DNA of 64,000 nt from Rhabditoides inermis (lineage: Eukaryota > Nematoda > Chromadorea > Rhabditida > Rhabditidae): positions 285,001-349,000 of the forward strand of contig CAWZYM010000144.1 of assembly GCA_963966185.1 (NCBI GenBank), written 5' to 3'. Below are positions 11,975-20,653 of this stretch, piece by piece; the stretch's first letter is position 1, and the number at the start of each line of letters is the position of its first letter. Position numbers and translations under genes: made by a program. The notes under the pieces are model-generated. The model did no database searches and had not been told where the DNA came from. It saw only the letters and a list, made by a program, of their open reading frames with translations.

Positions 11975-13010
11975 GCATACAATCTGAAACGTATCGACTA
12001 TTAAAATGTTATATTCTAGTTCAGGGAACTCGAAAGCGCATCATTTATCACCTATTAGTGATAAGATCAGCCGGTCCGGCTCGGTCCGGCTCAGTTCGCC
12101 TCGGTCCGGTAGACATGAAATCACCGGACGGAGACGAACATATGATCTATGCATACAATCTGAAACGTATCGACTATTAAAATGTTATATTCTAGTTCAG
12201 GGAACTCGAAAGCGCATCATTTATCACCTATTAGTGATAAGATCAGCCGGTCCGGCTCGGTCCGGCTCAGTTCGCCTCGGTCCGGTAGACATGAAATCAC
12301 CGGACGGAGACGAACATATGATCTATGCATACAATCTGAAACGTATCGACTATTAAAATGTTATATACTAGTTCAGGGAACTCGAAAACGCATCATTTAT
12401 CACCTATTAGTGATAAGATCAGCCGGTCCGGCTCGGTCCGGCTCAGTTCGCCTCGGTCCGGTAGACATGAAATCACCGGACGGAGAGATATGTATATGTG
12501 TCGCATATAGAGTAATTATGAAGCGTGTGGGCTGTTACAATGTTGTAATCTAGTCAAGGGGACTTGGAATTCTACCATTCATCAATTATCAGTGATAAAA
12601 TCTTCCGGTTCGGCTCTATCCAGGTCGGTCCAGCTCGGTCCGGTGAGTATGAAATCACCGGACGGAGAGATATGTGTCGCATATAGAGTAATTATGAAGC
12701 GTGTTGGCTGTTACAATGTTGTGATTTAGTCAAGGGGACTTGGTTTTCTACCATTCATCAACTATCAGTGATAAAATCTGCCAATCCGGCTCTATCCAGG
12801 TCGGTCCGGCTCGGTCCGGTGAGTATGAAATCACCGGACGGAGAGATATATGTCGCATATAGAGTAAGTATGAAGCGTGTTGGCTGTTACAATGTTGTGA
12901 TTCAGTCAAGGGGACTTGGATTTCTACCATTCATCAACTATCAGTGATAAAATCTGCCGATCCGGCTCTGTCCGGCTCGGTCCGGTTCTATTCAAATTGG
13001 TCCGGCTCGT
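11975..13010. repeat. 176-bp satellite, about 6 units, inverted right block
   Basis: Reverse-complement copy of the array at 9925-11060, again with two subtypes: inner units with GCATACAATCTGAAACG and outer units with CGCATATAGAGTAATTATG. The order of subtypes mirrors the left block, so the two blocks form a large inverted repeat with a ~900-bp spacer (11061-11974) that holds the Cys-rich ORF. Confidence 0.92.
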
Positions 13011-13228
13011 CCGGAAACAATGGGATTCACCAGGCAAGGATGAAACTTGATAAAGGAACGTTGTATGGAGTAGAATGAGTAGAAACAATGCAATAATAAC
13101 GTTTTAATACAATGACAGAAGTGAAAATGTGAAATTAATGCCGGTCCGGTGATTTCGGTCCGGTCCGGCTTTTACCATGTGGTCCGGTCCGGTCCGGGTC
13201 CGGTCCGGTCCGGCTTTTACCAACACCC

Positions 13229-13237
13229 AACAATTGC
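13229..13237. repeat. 9-bp target site duplication, right copy
   Basis: AACAATTGC, identical to 5012-5020. Confidence 0.85.
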
Positions 13238-13397
13238 ATTTATCTCATAGGAACAAGAACATTAACGATGAAATAATGCAAACACAACAAATCTTGAAAC
13301 GAATGAACAGGCGAAATACTAATCTACACAATTGATATGCATGTCAACAAGAAAAAGACCAAGGCCGACCGGGAACAATGGTGGAAGTGAGACTCAC

Positions 13398-14851
13398 TCG
13401 TCTTCCATCCACTCCCCATCATGTTCCTGCTTGCCTCGAGTGGCGTCTCGAGTCTCCTCCTCTCCTCCCTCTCGCGCAGACGCTTCGCCTCGGACATCTT
13501 CGAGTCGTGCGTCGACAGAGCTCGCATCGCAGTCTGGAAATAGTCGAAATGTTGGACGCCGATTATGAACATATGTGAAAAAAAACGTGAGAACGGGCAA
13601 AAGTGTCCTGACGTACCCGAATGCTGTCCATGTTGTTGCGCGGGCTGGAGTAGGTGCGGGTGAAGAGGGGATGCGTGGTGCGGATCGGAGAGGCGTGTGT
13701 GGCAGAGCGGCCGGGGGCACCGGGCGTGCGGGGGGTGCGAGAGCGCGACACCGAACGACGACGCTCACTGCAGATATCATTCCAACATATTCCAGTATAC
13801 TACAGTACACCAACCTCTTCTCTTTCCTCGCCTCCATCAGCAGGTGGTGGTGGTGGTCGAACGTCGCATCCACGTCCTAAACAAACAATTAATGTTAACA
13901 ATCAAACTTCTTGTAAGAACAATATTGGAAACATACACTCACCACCCGCTCCTGTGTGTTGGGTACATGCGGACTGTACTTCCTGAAGATAGGGAAGGCG
14001 GGTCGCTGCGTCCACTCCCCGTCCTGGGCACTCGACTGTCCGGTGGAGAAGACACTGTGCGAGCGCGCGCGCTGCCGACCGCCCCTGGCCTCATCTCCTC
14101 CCTTCGACTCCCAATCACCACACTTCGCGGCTCCGGCGCGAGAGCGGGTGCTGAACGATGGACTCTACATCTACCAATCCAGTGATAACACTGTAGCGTT
14201 ACAAAATTGTAGCATGATACATAGGAAAGATACAGGATTCACTTATCGTCTATCTGATAGTGAATAACTTTGACTGAACCGTATTTCTGTTTTGAAATAA
14301 TTGGAAGAGTAAAAATTCATCAATGGAGTTGGGAAAGAGGATAGAGGTATGACTGACCGGAGTCCGACTCCAGACACCCGGCTCCGCTCCTTATCCTTCT
14401 TCCTCTCCCGCACTGCCGTCAACATGCGGTCGTGCCGGACAAACTGAATATCCGCATCCTGAACAGACACTTTGATTGATGTTTTGATAATCAAGAACAT
14501 AATTTACACATATGGCATGTTGCATATGTTTCGATGAGATATCGACACTCCAGACACCCGGCTCGCTTACGCCAGTTCATCTGTCATTTCGCACCCAATC
14601 ACCCCCACCAATCGATAACCAAATGGACTCACAGCGCCACGCGGCCAGACGTGCATCGGAGAAGGAAGGGCGGGCTCACTGCAACAAGAAAGTGAGTCAA
14701 AGAATCGCATATTGGAAGGAATCTATGTGACAGGTGATCGACATGCCAGGCTGCACAGGTGCATGGTGACTCACGTGCGACTCCTCTTGACGGTTGAGGG
14801 ACTGGATGATGAGTGGCGACGGCGGAGGGGCGTGCGAGAAGGAGACGACAT
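13398..14851 (-). CDS. N-terminal exons of an Arg/Ser-rich, probably nuclear protein
   Basis: Seven exons on the minus strand with matching phases: 14775-14851 (start MSSPSRTPLRRRHSSSS), 14633-14678, 14358-14458, 13943-14150, 13815-13876, 13617-13767, 13398-13533. They encode 260 residues plus one base. The sequence is rich in Arg, Ser and Pro (SRSRTPRTPGAPGRS) with charged helices (RMLTAVRERKKDKERSR; SEAKRLREREERRRLE) and a short His run (DHHHH). This composition suggests a nuclear or RNA-associated protein, but no domain was recognised. The last exon ends in GTGAGT with one spare base. The next exon in the window with a compatible two-base start is 4151-4209, beyond the 8.2-kb transposon, and the union is exactly 519 codons including the stop. 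A CCAAT/GC-box region lies upstream (15090-15130). The start codon follows the acceptor TTGCAG by 15 bp. Confidence 0.62.
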
Positions 14852-15089
14852 ACTCGCAGCACCAGCCTGCAAGCAGCGGGTGGAAGAACGCGGTGGAAGC
14901 AACACGACAGGGCGAGGCGAGACGAGACGAGGCGTAACACGATTTGTAGTTTAATCGTAGTTCATTAGTTTAATCATGTGTATCAACTCAAACGATGAAA
15001 AATAAATATGAAACGTAACAAAACACAAAGTTAGAGAAAAACTATGAAAAATCATAAACAAACACATCGCGATCGAACGTGTTTCAACA

Positions 15090-15130
15090 CCAGGGGGCGG
15101 GGCTACCAGTGCGAACCAATCACAGGGGAA
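15090..15130. promoter_or_regulatory. GC box and CCAAT box between divergent genes
   Basis: GGGGGCGGGGC followed by GAACCAATCACAGG lies between the minus-strand gene starting at 14851 and the plus-strand gene starting at 15334. The spacing and motifs fit a shared, bidirectional promoter; this is inference from motifs only. The remaining sequence from 14940 to 15320 shows nothing else. Confidence 0.4.
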
Positions 15131-15333
15131 GGCGCTAGCGAAATTGATTTACAAACAATATATTCTTGAAAAGACAGGAAAAATGAAAATACACACTACC
15201 ATGGCATACCATACCACTATCAAAGACCATGGTTGGGTCCTGGCACGAAATTTTCAAATGATTTACGGTAACTAAGAGCTTTCATGTTTCCGCAAACTCA
15301 CGTTTCAACAGAAATGAGTAGATACGTTTCAGT

Positions 15334-16786
15334 ATGGCACCGAAATGGGAGTTGGGCGTTCTAATGCGCATTATCATTTGCCTTCTTCCACATTATTTGT
15401 CTGTTCAGCACAGAGTGAGAGTCGATTGGTCCTTCCTCTCGCGGTCATTTCTCCCCTCCCCCGTCTCCGATGCGGTTTCCTCTACCCCTCCTCTTTCTCC
15501 TGCCCCTCCTCCCTCCTGCCACTGCAATCGAATGCTACAGGGGAGACATCGACCCCACATCCGCGTGAGTACATCAGACACTTCAGACAGACCACACTGA
15601 TTGTGTTCTGAACCCCGCCGGGGAGAAGTCTCCCGGGCGGAGTTGGGAGTACGTAAAATGCAAGCTTGCATATTAATTATGTCGATCTTTTGCAGTATTT
15701 CGAGTTATCCCAAGCGAAGTTGTACTTTTAGTGAACTTGAACTTCTCTCCCACATGGGGAAAAATGCCCAATCATCGGCAACTCGACAAAAATGTGTCAA
15801 AAAGTTAATGGGGCTGCGTCATATCGATTTTCTAGTTCTCCCAATCGTCCTGGCACAGTCAAGGACCAGGAATGGGTGAGTACAAGAGTACTGCACGTTG
15901 GGTATACGGTATCGTGATCTGGGTTACGGTACTTTGTTTGCAGTGCTACATGAAGATTCTCGCGACGAACATGATACAACTGGGACACGACATCAAGACC
16001 GAATCGGGTAGGTCTCTTTCTTCCTCCCTCCCTCCCTTCCCCCTCCCTCTCTCCCCTCCATATTTCCCTTTTAGTTATCTCCTGCCTCTCTCTTCCCTCT
16101 ATCATTCCTGGACTCACTGGTTCCTCCCGTCCATCGATCGATCTCAAACCCTTCCTCGGTCTGAAATGCTTCTGTCGTGAAGTCGACAAGTGTAACAATG
16201 TGAGCACGGGTTACTGTAACCCACCGTATAGCTAGGATACTTTAATAATCTATGTTTCAGCCGATCCTTGATCAGATCGGAATCGCGGGCGTGTCATATA
16301 CTAAGCAAACGGTCAAGTCAGGTACGGAATATTAGAGTTAGGTGTTAAGGGTACTGTACATTGAATTTCAGTGAACATGTTGTATGCTGGTATCTTCTAT
16401 GCGTCCATCGCTGCCATTTGTGAGTAAACAAAATGTAAACAAAACCAACAACTACCTACGTTCAGTGATTTCCGAGCTCATCTTTTACATTTTGATGTGC
16501 AAAATGTGCTGCAAGCGCTATCGCAACTATGACAAGTACATGTATGGAAAGGTACGGTAACGGTAGATTAGAGATGTGGATTCCATCTACCGTATACTTT
16601 CAGCCGCCAGCTGTAAACGACAAAAAGAAGGACAAGGACAAGGGTTCAAAGCAATCCAAAGAATCCAAGAACAAAATGAAGAAAAAGACAAGGTGTATAT
16701 CGCCGACCTCGCAGCACATGAAGAATAGGCAGATGAGTACGGAGATCCAGAGGATGCGCTTCGCCTTCGCAGACTTCTCGTCCTGA
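15334..16786 (+). CDS. Ly6/three-finger-like single-pass membrane protein
   Basis: The ATG at 15334 follows the acceptor CGTTTCAG by one base, as at a spliced-leader site. A hydrophobic start (LGVLMRIIICLLPHYLSV) could be a signal peptide. Later exons are clear: 15944-16007, 16075-16199, 16261-16321, 16372-16419, 16465-16551 and 16604 onward. The second of these ends GLKCFCREVDKCNN, close to the C-terminal CC..D.CN motif of Ly6/uPAR domains. A transmembrane helix follows (FYASIAAILISELIFYILM), then a Cys/Arg-rich stop-transfer (CKMCCKRYRNYDK) and a Lys-rich cytoplasmic tail. The 5' exons (15334-15450, 15541-15566, 15696-15880) are less certain; their phases do not join cleanly to 15944. The final reading frame ends at 16786 but may really splice out near 16695, because beyond that point it runs antisense to a zinc-transporter fragment. 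Extracellular role unknown. Confidence 0.55.
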
Positions 16787-16884
16787 AAGAACATTGAACA
16801 GTTTATGATGACACTCTGACATTTCCAGACAAAAGAATTTGCTCGGCCGAGTTCTTGCGGGGCGAGGTGTGGTCTGTGCATCAA
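16708..16884 (-). pseudogene. Cation diffusion facilitator (ZnT-like) gene fragment
   Basis: The minus-strand exon 16708-16782 after the acceptor TTTCAG reads DEKSAKAKRILWISVLICL then FFMCCEV, closely resembling the entry to the first transmembrane helix of CDF zinc transporters (family pattern AK+.LW.A..IC..FM..E..GG.LA). Upstream, after a ~48-bp intron, 16831-16884 holds part of a preceding exon (HRPHLAPQELGRANSF in one frame). The following helices, including the metal-binding HxxxD part, are absent; the plus-strand Ly6-like gene occupies that space instead. It therefore looks like a captured or truncated fragment rather than a gene. The same upstream exon sequence is amplified in the satellite at 60.8-64 kb. 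CDF proteins move zinc out of the cytosol. Confidence 0.6.
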
Positions 16885-17193
16885 GTAGAGAGAAAAAGGG
16901 ATGAAGTGTGATGTAAGGAGAGGGTGACGAGGTAGTAAAAGGAGGGAGTGGACGGTGGAGGGAGAGGAGATAGTAGGAGAAGGAGAGTGAAATGGAGACA
17001 TGCGGCCAAGTATTTTGGATTTTTACGATGACAGGGAGGAGAGAAATGTGTAGTTGTAAGTACAGTGAACAGTTCTCTCAGTAACGACGATACTATCTGC
17101 GTCGGTTCCACTTTATTTATGTTTTTGCTCAGACGGTACTAGTCCCGACTGAGCTTCTAAAAATTTGTTGCGAAACGGTACCACCTTTCCGTC

Positions 17194-17457
17194 CTACTCA
17201 TTACAGGTTATGAAACCGTTAAATTTCGGACTGGACAAAATGGGTATATCCAGCACCGCCACTCGCTGAGAGATATCTGCCCTTCTGAGGCTACTGCGTC
17301 TCTTACCCGCCAGCGTCGCGCGATTTGCGCCGGGTTTACACCACCGCGCGCCGCTTTCGCGAAATACAAACTGATTCGATTGGCGAACACGTTGATTAGT
17401 AGACATGTGTATCAAGAAGACTAACAACACGACATGAAGGAGACAAGGATGACCCAC
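17194..17457 (-). CDS. Possible secreted peptide precursor, 87 aa
   Basis: A single-exon minus-strand frame begins MGHPCLLHVVLLVFLIHMST, a plausible signal peptide. It contains a GKRR site (ATLAGKRRSS), which in metazoan prohormones marks cleavage and C-terminal amidation, plus a second basic site (LRRAD). Only three cysteines are present, so an insulin-like fold is unlikely. It lies 230 bp from the Polinton-like insertion. The frame is short and unspliced; a random ORF cannot be excluded. A 66-codon plus-strand frame at 17474-17674 is not supported. Confidence 0.3.
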   Translation of the reverse strand: MGHPCLLHVVLLVFLIHMSTNQRVRQSNQFVFRESGARWCKPGANRATLAGKRRSSLRRADISQRVAVLDIPILSSPKFNGFITCNE

Positions 17458-17679
17458 ACTATCTAAACTACACGTGCATTCGTGCGCTCAACGATCCCAT
17501 CCATATCTCGTGCGCTCTACTCTCGCAGAAAGCGCAACATCTTTGTGTTCTTTCACGCGAAACTGTATTAGTGGGAAGGATTATGATGATACACAAGCAA
17601 GCGGAGAGTTACATCTCTCGGTGGACGGAAAGATTGTGATCTGGATCTGGAATGGAACAGGCGGTCTCAGGTAAGGTGC

Positions 17680-17685
17680 ACTAGC
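17680..17685. repeat. 6-bp target site duplication, left copy
   Basis: ACTAGC immediately before the AGTAGTATTGG terminus, identical to 33098-33103. Confidence 0.88.
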
Positions 17686-17703
17686 AGTAGTATTGGTATG
17701 CTA

Positions 17704-18010
17704 GATGGGACAGGTTTGACCTACTGACCTAGGTGACCTAGGTCACCCAGAGGTCACGGAGGGGTCACGGGCTATGGGACAGGTTTGACCTACTGACCTA
17801 GGTGACCTAGGTCACCCAGAGGTCACGGAGGGGTCACGGGCTATGGACAGGTTTGACCTACTGACCTAGGTGACCTAGGTCACCCAGAGGTCACGGAGGG
17901 GTCACGGGCTATGGGACAGGTGTGACCTACTGACCTAGGTCACCGAGGTCACCCTGAGGTCACGGAGGGGTCATGGGCGATGGGACAAGGTTGACCTAAT
18001 GACCTAGGCC
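17704..18010. repeat. 69-bp terminal tandem repeat rich in AGGTCA half-sites, arm A
   Basis: Four units, starting near 17708, 17778, 17846 and 17915, each with TGACCTAGGTGACCTAGGTC followed by AGGTCACGGAGGGGTCA. Each unit carries at least five AGGTCA/TGACCT hexamers in direct, inverted and everted arrangement. The fourth unit is diverged. Arm B has only about two units (32925-33085). Confidence 0.92.
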
Positions 18011-18023
18011 ACGAAGATCAGAG

Positions 18024-18565
18024 ATCACTGAAAGGGTGTCAGTCCGTGTGCGCGAAACATGCGCGCGCTTTTGTCGAGTTCGTTAATGAGTGCGCGAAAG
18101 AAGCGCGCGATATGTAAACGGATTCAAAGGCGGCGAGATTTGAAATGAGCCGCCATGAAAGTCCTCTCTCTCTCCCTCTCTCCCTCTATCTCTCTCTCTC
18201 TCTCTCTCCTTCATTATCAGACCGTCATAAGCACACTCCACGCAAAGTGAAGTGCTAATCTGTTTTATGTGTGATCAGCACAAAAGTTTGTTTTCACAAA
18301 TGGATAGCCCTAAATCACTGAGAGGGTGTCAGTCCGTGTGCGCGAAACATGCGCGCGCCTTTGCCGAGTCCGTTAATGAGTGTGCAAAAGAAGCGCGCGC
18401 GCGGTATGTAAATGGAGTCAAAGGCGGCAAGATTTAAAGTGAGCCGCCATGAAAGTCCTCTCTCTCTCTCCTTCATTATCAGACCGTCACAAGCACACTC
18501 CACGCATAATGAGGTGCTAATCTGTTTTATGTGTGATCAGCACAAAAGTTAGTTTCATAAATGGG
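18024..18565. repeat. 289-bp direct repeat, two copies, arm A
   Basis: Blocks starting ATCACTGA(A/G)AGGGTGTCAG at 18025 and 18314, each with CGCGAAACATGCGCGCGC, a CT microsatellite of different length, and GTGATCAGCACAAAAGTT. The mirrored pair lies in arm B at about 32338-32900. Unknown role; it lies just inside the terminal 69-bp repeats. Confidence 0.88.
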
Positions 18566-18737
18566 TAGCCCTAAAGAGGGCTGTTGGGTTCAGTTAGCTC
18601 TAAAGAGAGCTGTTGGGTTCAGACGGCATTGAAGTGAGCTTGTGAAGTGAAGTGGATCGGCGTAATGAATGCAGACGGCGCGAGCAAGATGTGATATGTG
18701 GATCGCAGAGACGATCCGAAACTGCAAACACATCTTC

Positions 18738-18769
18738 TAATAAAAAAAGGCACACAGCCTTTTTTATTA
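18738..18769. other. AT-stem hairpin (AATAAAAAAAGGC / GCCTTTTTTATT)
   Basis: A near-perfect hairpin with a GGC/GCC clamp, ACACA loop and poly-A/poly-T stem, repeated in arm B near 32142-32173. It contains AATAAA on both strands, so it could act as a compact two-way polyadenylation region between the outer repeats and the inner genes. Inference only. Confidence 0.55.
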
Positions 18770-18912
18770 CAAGACATGTTCACCTTTACGATTGAAAAGG
18801 GCGAACGAGGAGAGTGTGAATCAGAGAGAGCGAAGAGAACGATGTATTCACACAAATCGAGAGAGACAACCCGAGAATGCAAACACATAACACTTTTGTT
18901 TCGGTCAAAAGT

Positions 18913-19497
18913 TTATCCCAGCCAGAAAAGCAAATCATTGAAAGGGTAATAGAATCCCTCTATTCTAACAGATACGCTATCCTGTGAGATCTGCAGGTTT
19001 GGGTGGTTGCAAGAGCTCATCAGACTATCCATAGAAGTGGTGCTTTGAATCGGACTCAGCAGCGAGTCTGAACATCTACCAGTTGTTCTATTTTCTAGAT
19101 ATATTACAATACCTTTTCTATTAGTACTCTGATACATGTCTATCTGTCTCAGCTGCAACACCTTTGCCAGTGAGGATCGAGCCTCTATGGGGAATTCACT
19201 AACTGCGACAATAGGCATGCTATAATTGAGAAGACTGATACAAATAATTGAAATTAAATAAATAAAACAATACAACCGCGCGGCTGAGATAAAAAGTGGT
19301 GAATTATCTGAATCCAAGGAAGGCGTGACCTCAATGACCTCAGTCTGCCACCCCGGTGATTGATGGGCGACAGAACGGAGGTGTAGCGGTGACCCCTGCG
19401 GGGGCGGGGTCATTGTCTCTGGGTACATAAGAAGGTCCGCCACTTGGACTGACACTGAAGCTCCGCTCCTGCCTACCATGTGCCCTGCTCTCGACAA
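18913..19497 (-). CDS. Unrecognised ORF of the element, arm A copy (up to 194 aa)
   Basis: Open in both arms with the same 194-residue translation, although most other element genes are broken. The first ~20 codons overlap the start of the opposing zinc-ribbon gene, so an internal start is more likely: either after the promoter-like GC box or at the MPIVAVSEFPIEARSS methionine (about 19217), giving about 100 residues. The longer form includes a hydrophobic segment (LYCFIYLISIICISLL). The C-terminal 100 residues are protein-like (QLRQIDMYQSTNRKGIVIYL; SVRIEGFYYPFNDLLFWLG). No family recognised. It is divergently arranged with the gene at 19478. Confidence 0.42.
   Translation of the reverse strand: MSRAGHMVGRSGASVSVQVADLLMYPETMTPPPQGSPLHLRSVAHQSPGWQTEVIEVTPSLDSDNSPLFISAARLYCFIYLISIICISLLNYSMPIVAVSEFPIEARSSLAKVLQLRQIDMYQSTNRKGIVIYLENRTTGRCSDSLLSPIQSTTSMDSLMSSCNHPNLQISQDSVSVRIEGFYYPFNDLLFWLG
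19395..19440 (+). promoter_or_regulatory. GC box and TATA-like motif upstream of the zinc-ribbon gene
   Basis: GCGGGGGCGGGGTCA then GGTACATAAGAAGG, 40-80 bp before the ATG at 19478. The same arrangement is kept in arm B. Inferred from position. Confidence 0.4.
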
Positions 19498-19903
19498 CGT
19501 GGATGGATCCGAGACTATTGACTATTATGATGCTGATCGCGTGCTCGTCCCATCGCCCCCTTCCGTATCTTCTACCCAGGCGCCCTCAGGTCGCCCAGCG
19601 TTCCCCAAGCGCAGGCTACTCAAGGTGGGTGGGAGAGGGGTGAGAGAGAGACAGAGAGAGAGAGAGAGAGATATGGCTCATTTACAGACTGCCGCCGACG
19701 GTCCTCCGCCCAAGAGCTTCGCCTCCTGGAAGAACATTCTTTCCATCGGCTGCCTCCACGTCTTCTATGCGTGCGGCAAGTGCCGCTCGGACAGTGCAGC
19801 AGCAACTCCCAAAATCCGGCGTGACGAGAACGGCAAGGTGGTGATCCCTTTGGTCATGTGTGAGTCGTGCGTTAACAATACTCTGCATCTCCGTTTCGAC
19901 TGA
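19478..19903 (+). CDS. Spliced CxxC...CxxC protein carried by the element, arm A copy (120 aa)
   Basis: Two exons, 19478-19624 and 19688-19903, separated by a 63-bp GT-AG intron in phase 0 that contains a GA microsatellite. The product is 120 residues: an acidic/Pro-Ser N-terminus (DNVDGSETIDYYDADR), then a compact C-terminal half with FYACGKCRSD and LVMCESCVNN, two knuckles 27 residues apart that could bind one zinc ion. No known family was recognised. It is intact in both arms, GC-rich and spliced, unlike the AT-rich, intron-less, broken virus-like genes further in. It has its own GC-box/TATA-like upstream region. It may be a captured host gene or a regulatory protein of the element. Confidence 0.6.
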   Translation: MCPALDNVDGSETIDYYDADRVLVPSPPSVSSTQAPSGRPAFPKRRLLKVGGRGVRERQRERERDMAHLQTAADGPPPKSFASWKNILSIGCLHVFYACGKCRSDSAAATPKIRRDENGKVVIPLVMCESCVNNTLHLRFD

Positions 19904-19921
19904 TCCCATCCTATAGTCTTT

Positions 19922-20182
<261 letters not shown>

Positions 20183-20189
20183 CGCTCCC

Positions 20190-20372
20190 TCTCTCATTTT
20201 TATCGTTAATCGTAATCATATTTGTGCTTTGTTTATGCGCCGTTTTAGCGTTTGTTTGATGTCGTGTTTTTTGTCTAATCATTTTCTTGATAAACTTTTC
20301 TGGAACAAGTATCTTTTCCATTCTGTCATATCTAATAGAGTGTTCAACATGTGCGGTCGTATAAGGCGTCAT
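20190..20372 (-). CDS. Small basic ORF, arm A copy (about 60 aa before low-complexity)
   Basis: Starts MTPYTTAHVEHSIRYDRMEK and continues with Lys/Arg/Gln-rich sequence (FIKKMIRQKTRHQTNAKTAH) before the frame enters the GA/CA tract. The same start is kept in arm B at 30657. Its 3' end is not defined because of the microsatellite. No family recognised; it could be a short basic virion or regulatory protein, or chance. Confidence 0.3.
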
Positions 20373-20452
20373 ATTAGATTTCTACAAAGTGATATGAATG
20401 ATATGTAGTAAGGTGCTGAGCGCAGCAAATAACGGAAAACTGGGTATACTAA

Positions 20453-20653
20453 TTGAGATTATTTATAACATGCTTGGAAATGAAGAGAATAAGACTTGGT
20501 CGAAAACATAAGAATACACTTTTAAAACATGTTAAGATATTAAAATTGTTATCCAAAATTAGAACAGCTGATAAGGCACGGAGTGAATTGGGTAGGGTGG
20601 GCAACGTGGTGGTACCTGTGCTAGTGGCGACGACGTTGGAGGCGATTCGCTAG
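20453..20653 (+). CDS. Short basic/Leu-rich ORF, arm A copy (66 aa)
   Basis: Reads MKRIRLGRKHKNTLLKHVKI, then LKLLSKIRTADKARSELGRV and a hydrophobic end (VVVPVLVATTLEAIR). Arm B (30376-30576, minus) has the same frame with one residue changed. Short basic proteins with this Lys-Leu-rich look are common near the ends of Polinton-like elements, but I cannot assign it. It overlaps the opposing membrane-protein ORF by 33 bp at its 3' end. Confidence 0.35.
   Translation: MRLFITCLEMKRIRLGRKHKNTLLKHVKILKLLSKIRTADKARSELGRVGNVVVPVLVATTLEAIR

Larger units (their letters stand above)
5021..13228. mobile_element. 8.2-kb terminal-inverted-repeat element with 9-bp target duplication (MULE/hAT-like, non-autonomous)
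   Basis: The left end reads GGGTGTTGGTAAAAGCCGG and the right end is its reverse complement. The inverted repeats continue for about 270 bp at 5021-5290 and 12960-13228, diverged but clearly alignable, and are packed with CCGGACC motifs. The flanks carry a perfect 9-bp direct duplication, AACAATTGC, at 5012-5020 and 13229-13237, which fixes both termini. A 9-bp duplication is typical of Mutator-like elements; 8-bp hAT elements are the alternative. No transposase was recognised. The interior holds two satellite families, non-LTR fragments in opposite orientation and a small Cys-rich ORF. It seems to sit in an intron of the gene whose exons lie on both sides (13398-14851 and 2666-4209). Confidence 0.82.

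Noticed and set aside
10229..12553. Repeated 116-aa ORFs (SSSGNSKAHHLS...)
   Set aside because: Each spans one and a half 176-bp satellite units; frame arises from the repeat length (176 is not a multiple of three) and carries no domain.
15872..16180. 102-aa plus-strand ORF as a gene of its own
   Set aside because: It is one Ly6-like exon plus a pyrimidine-rich intron read through.
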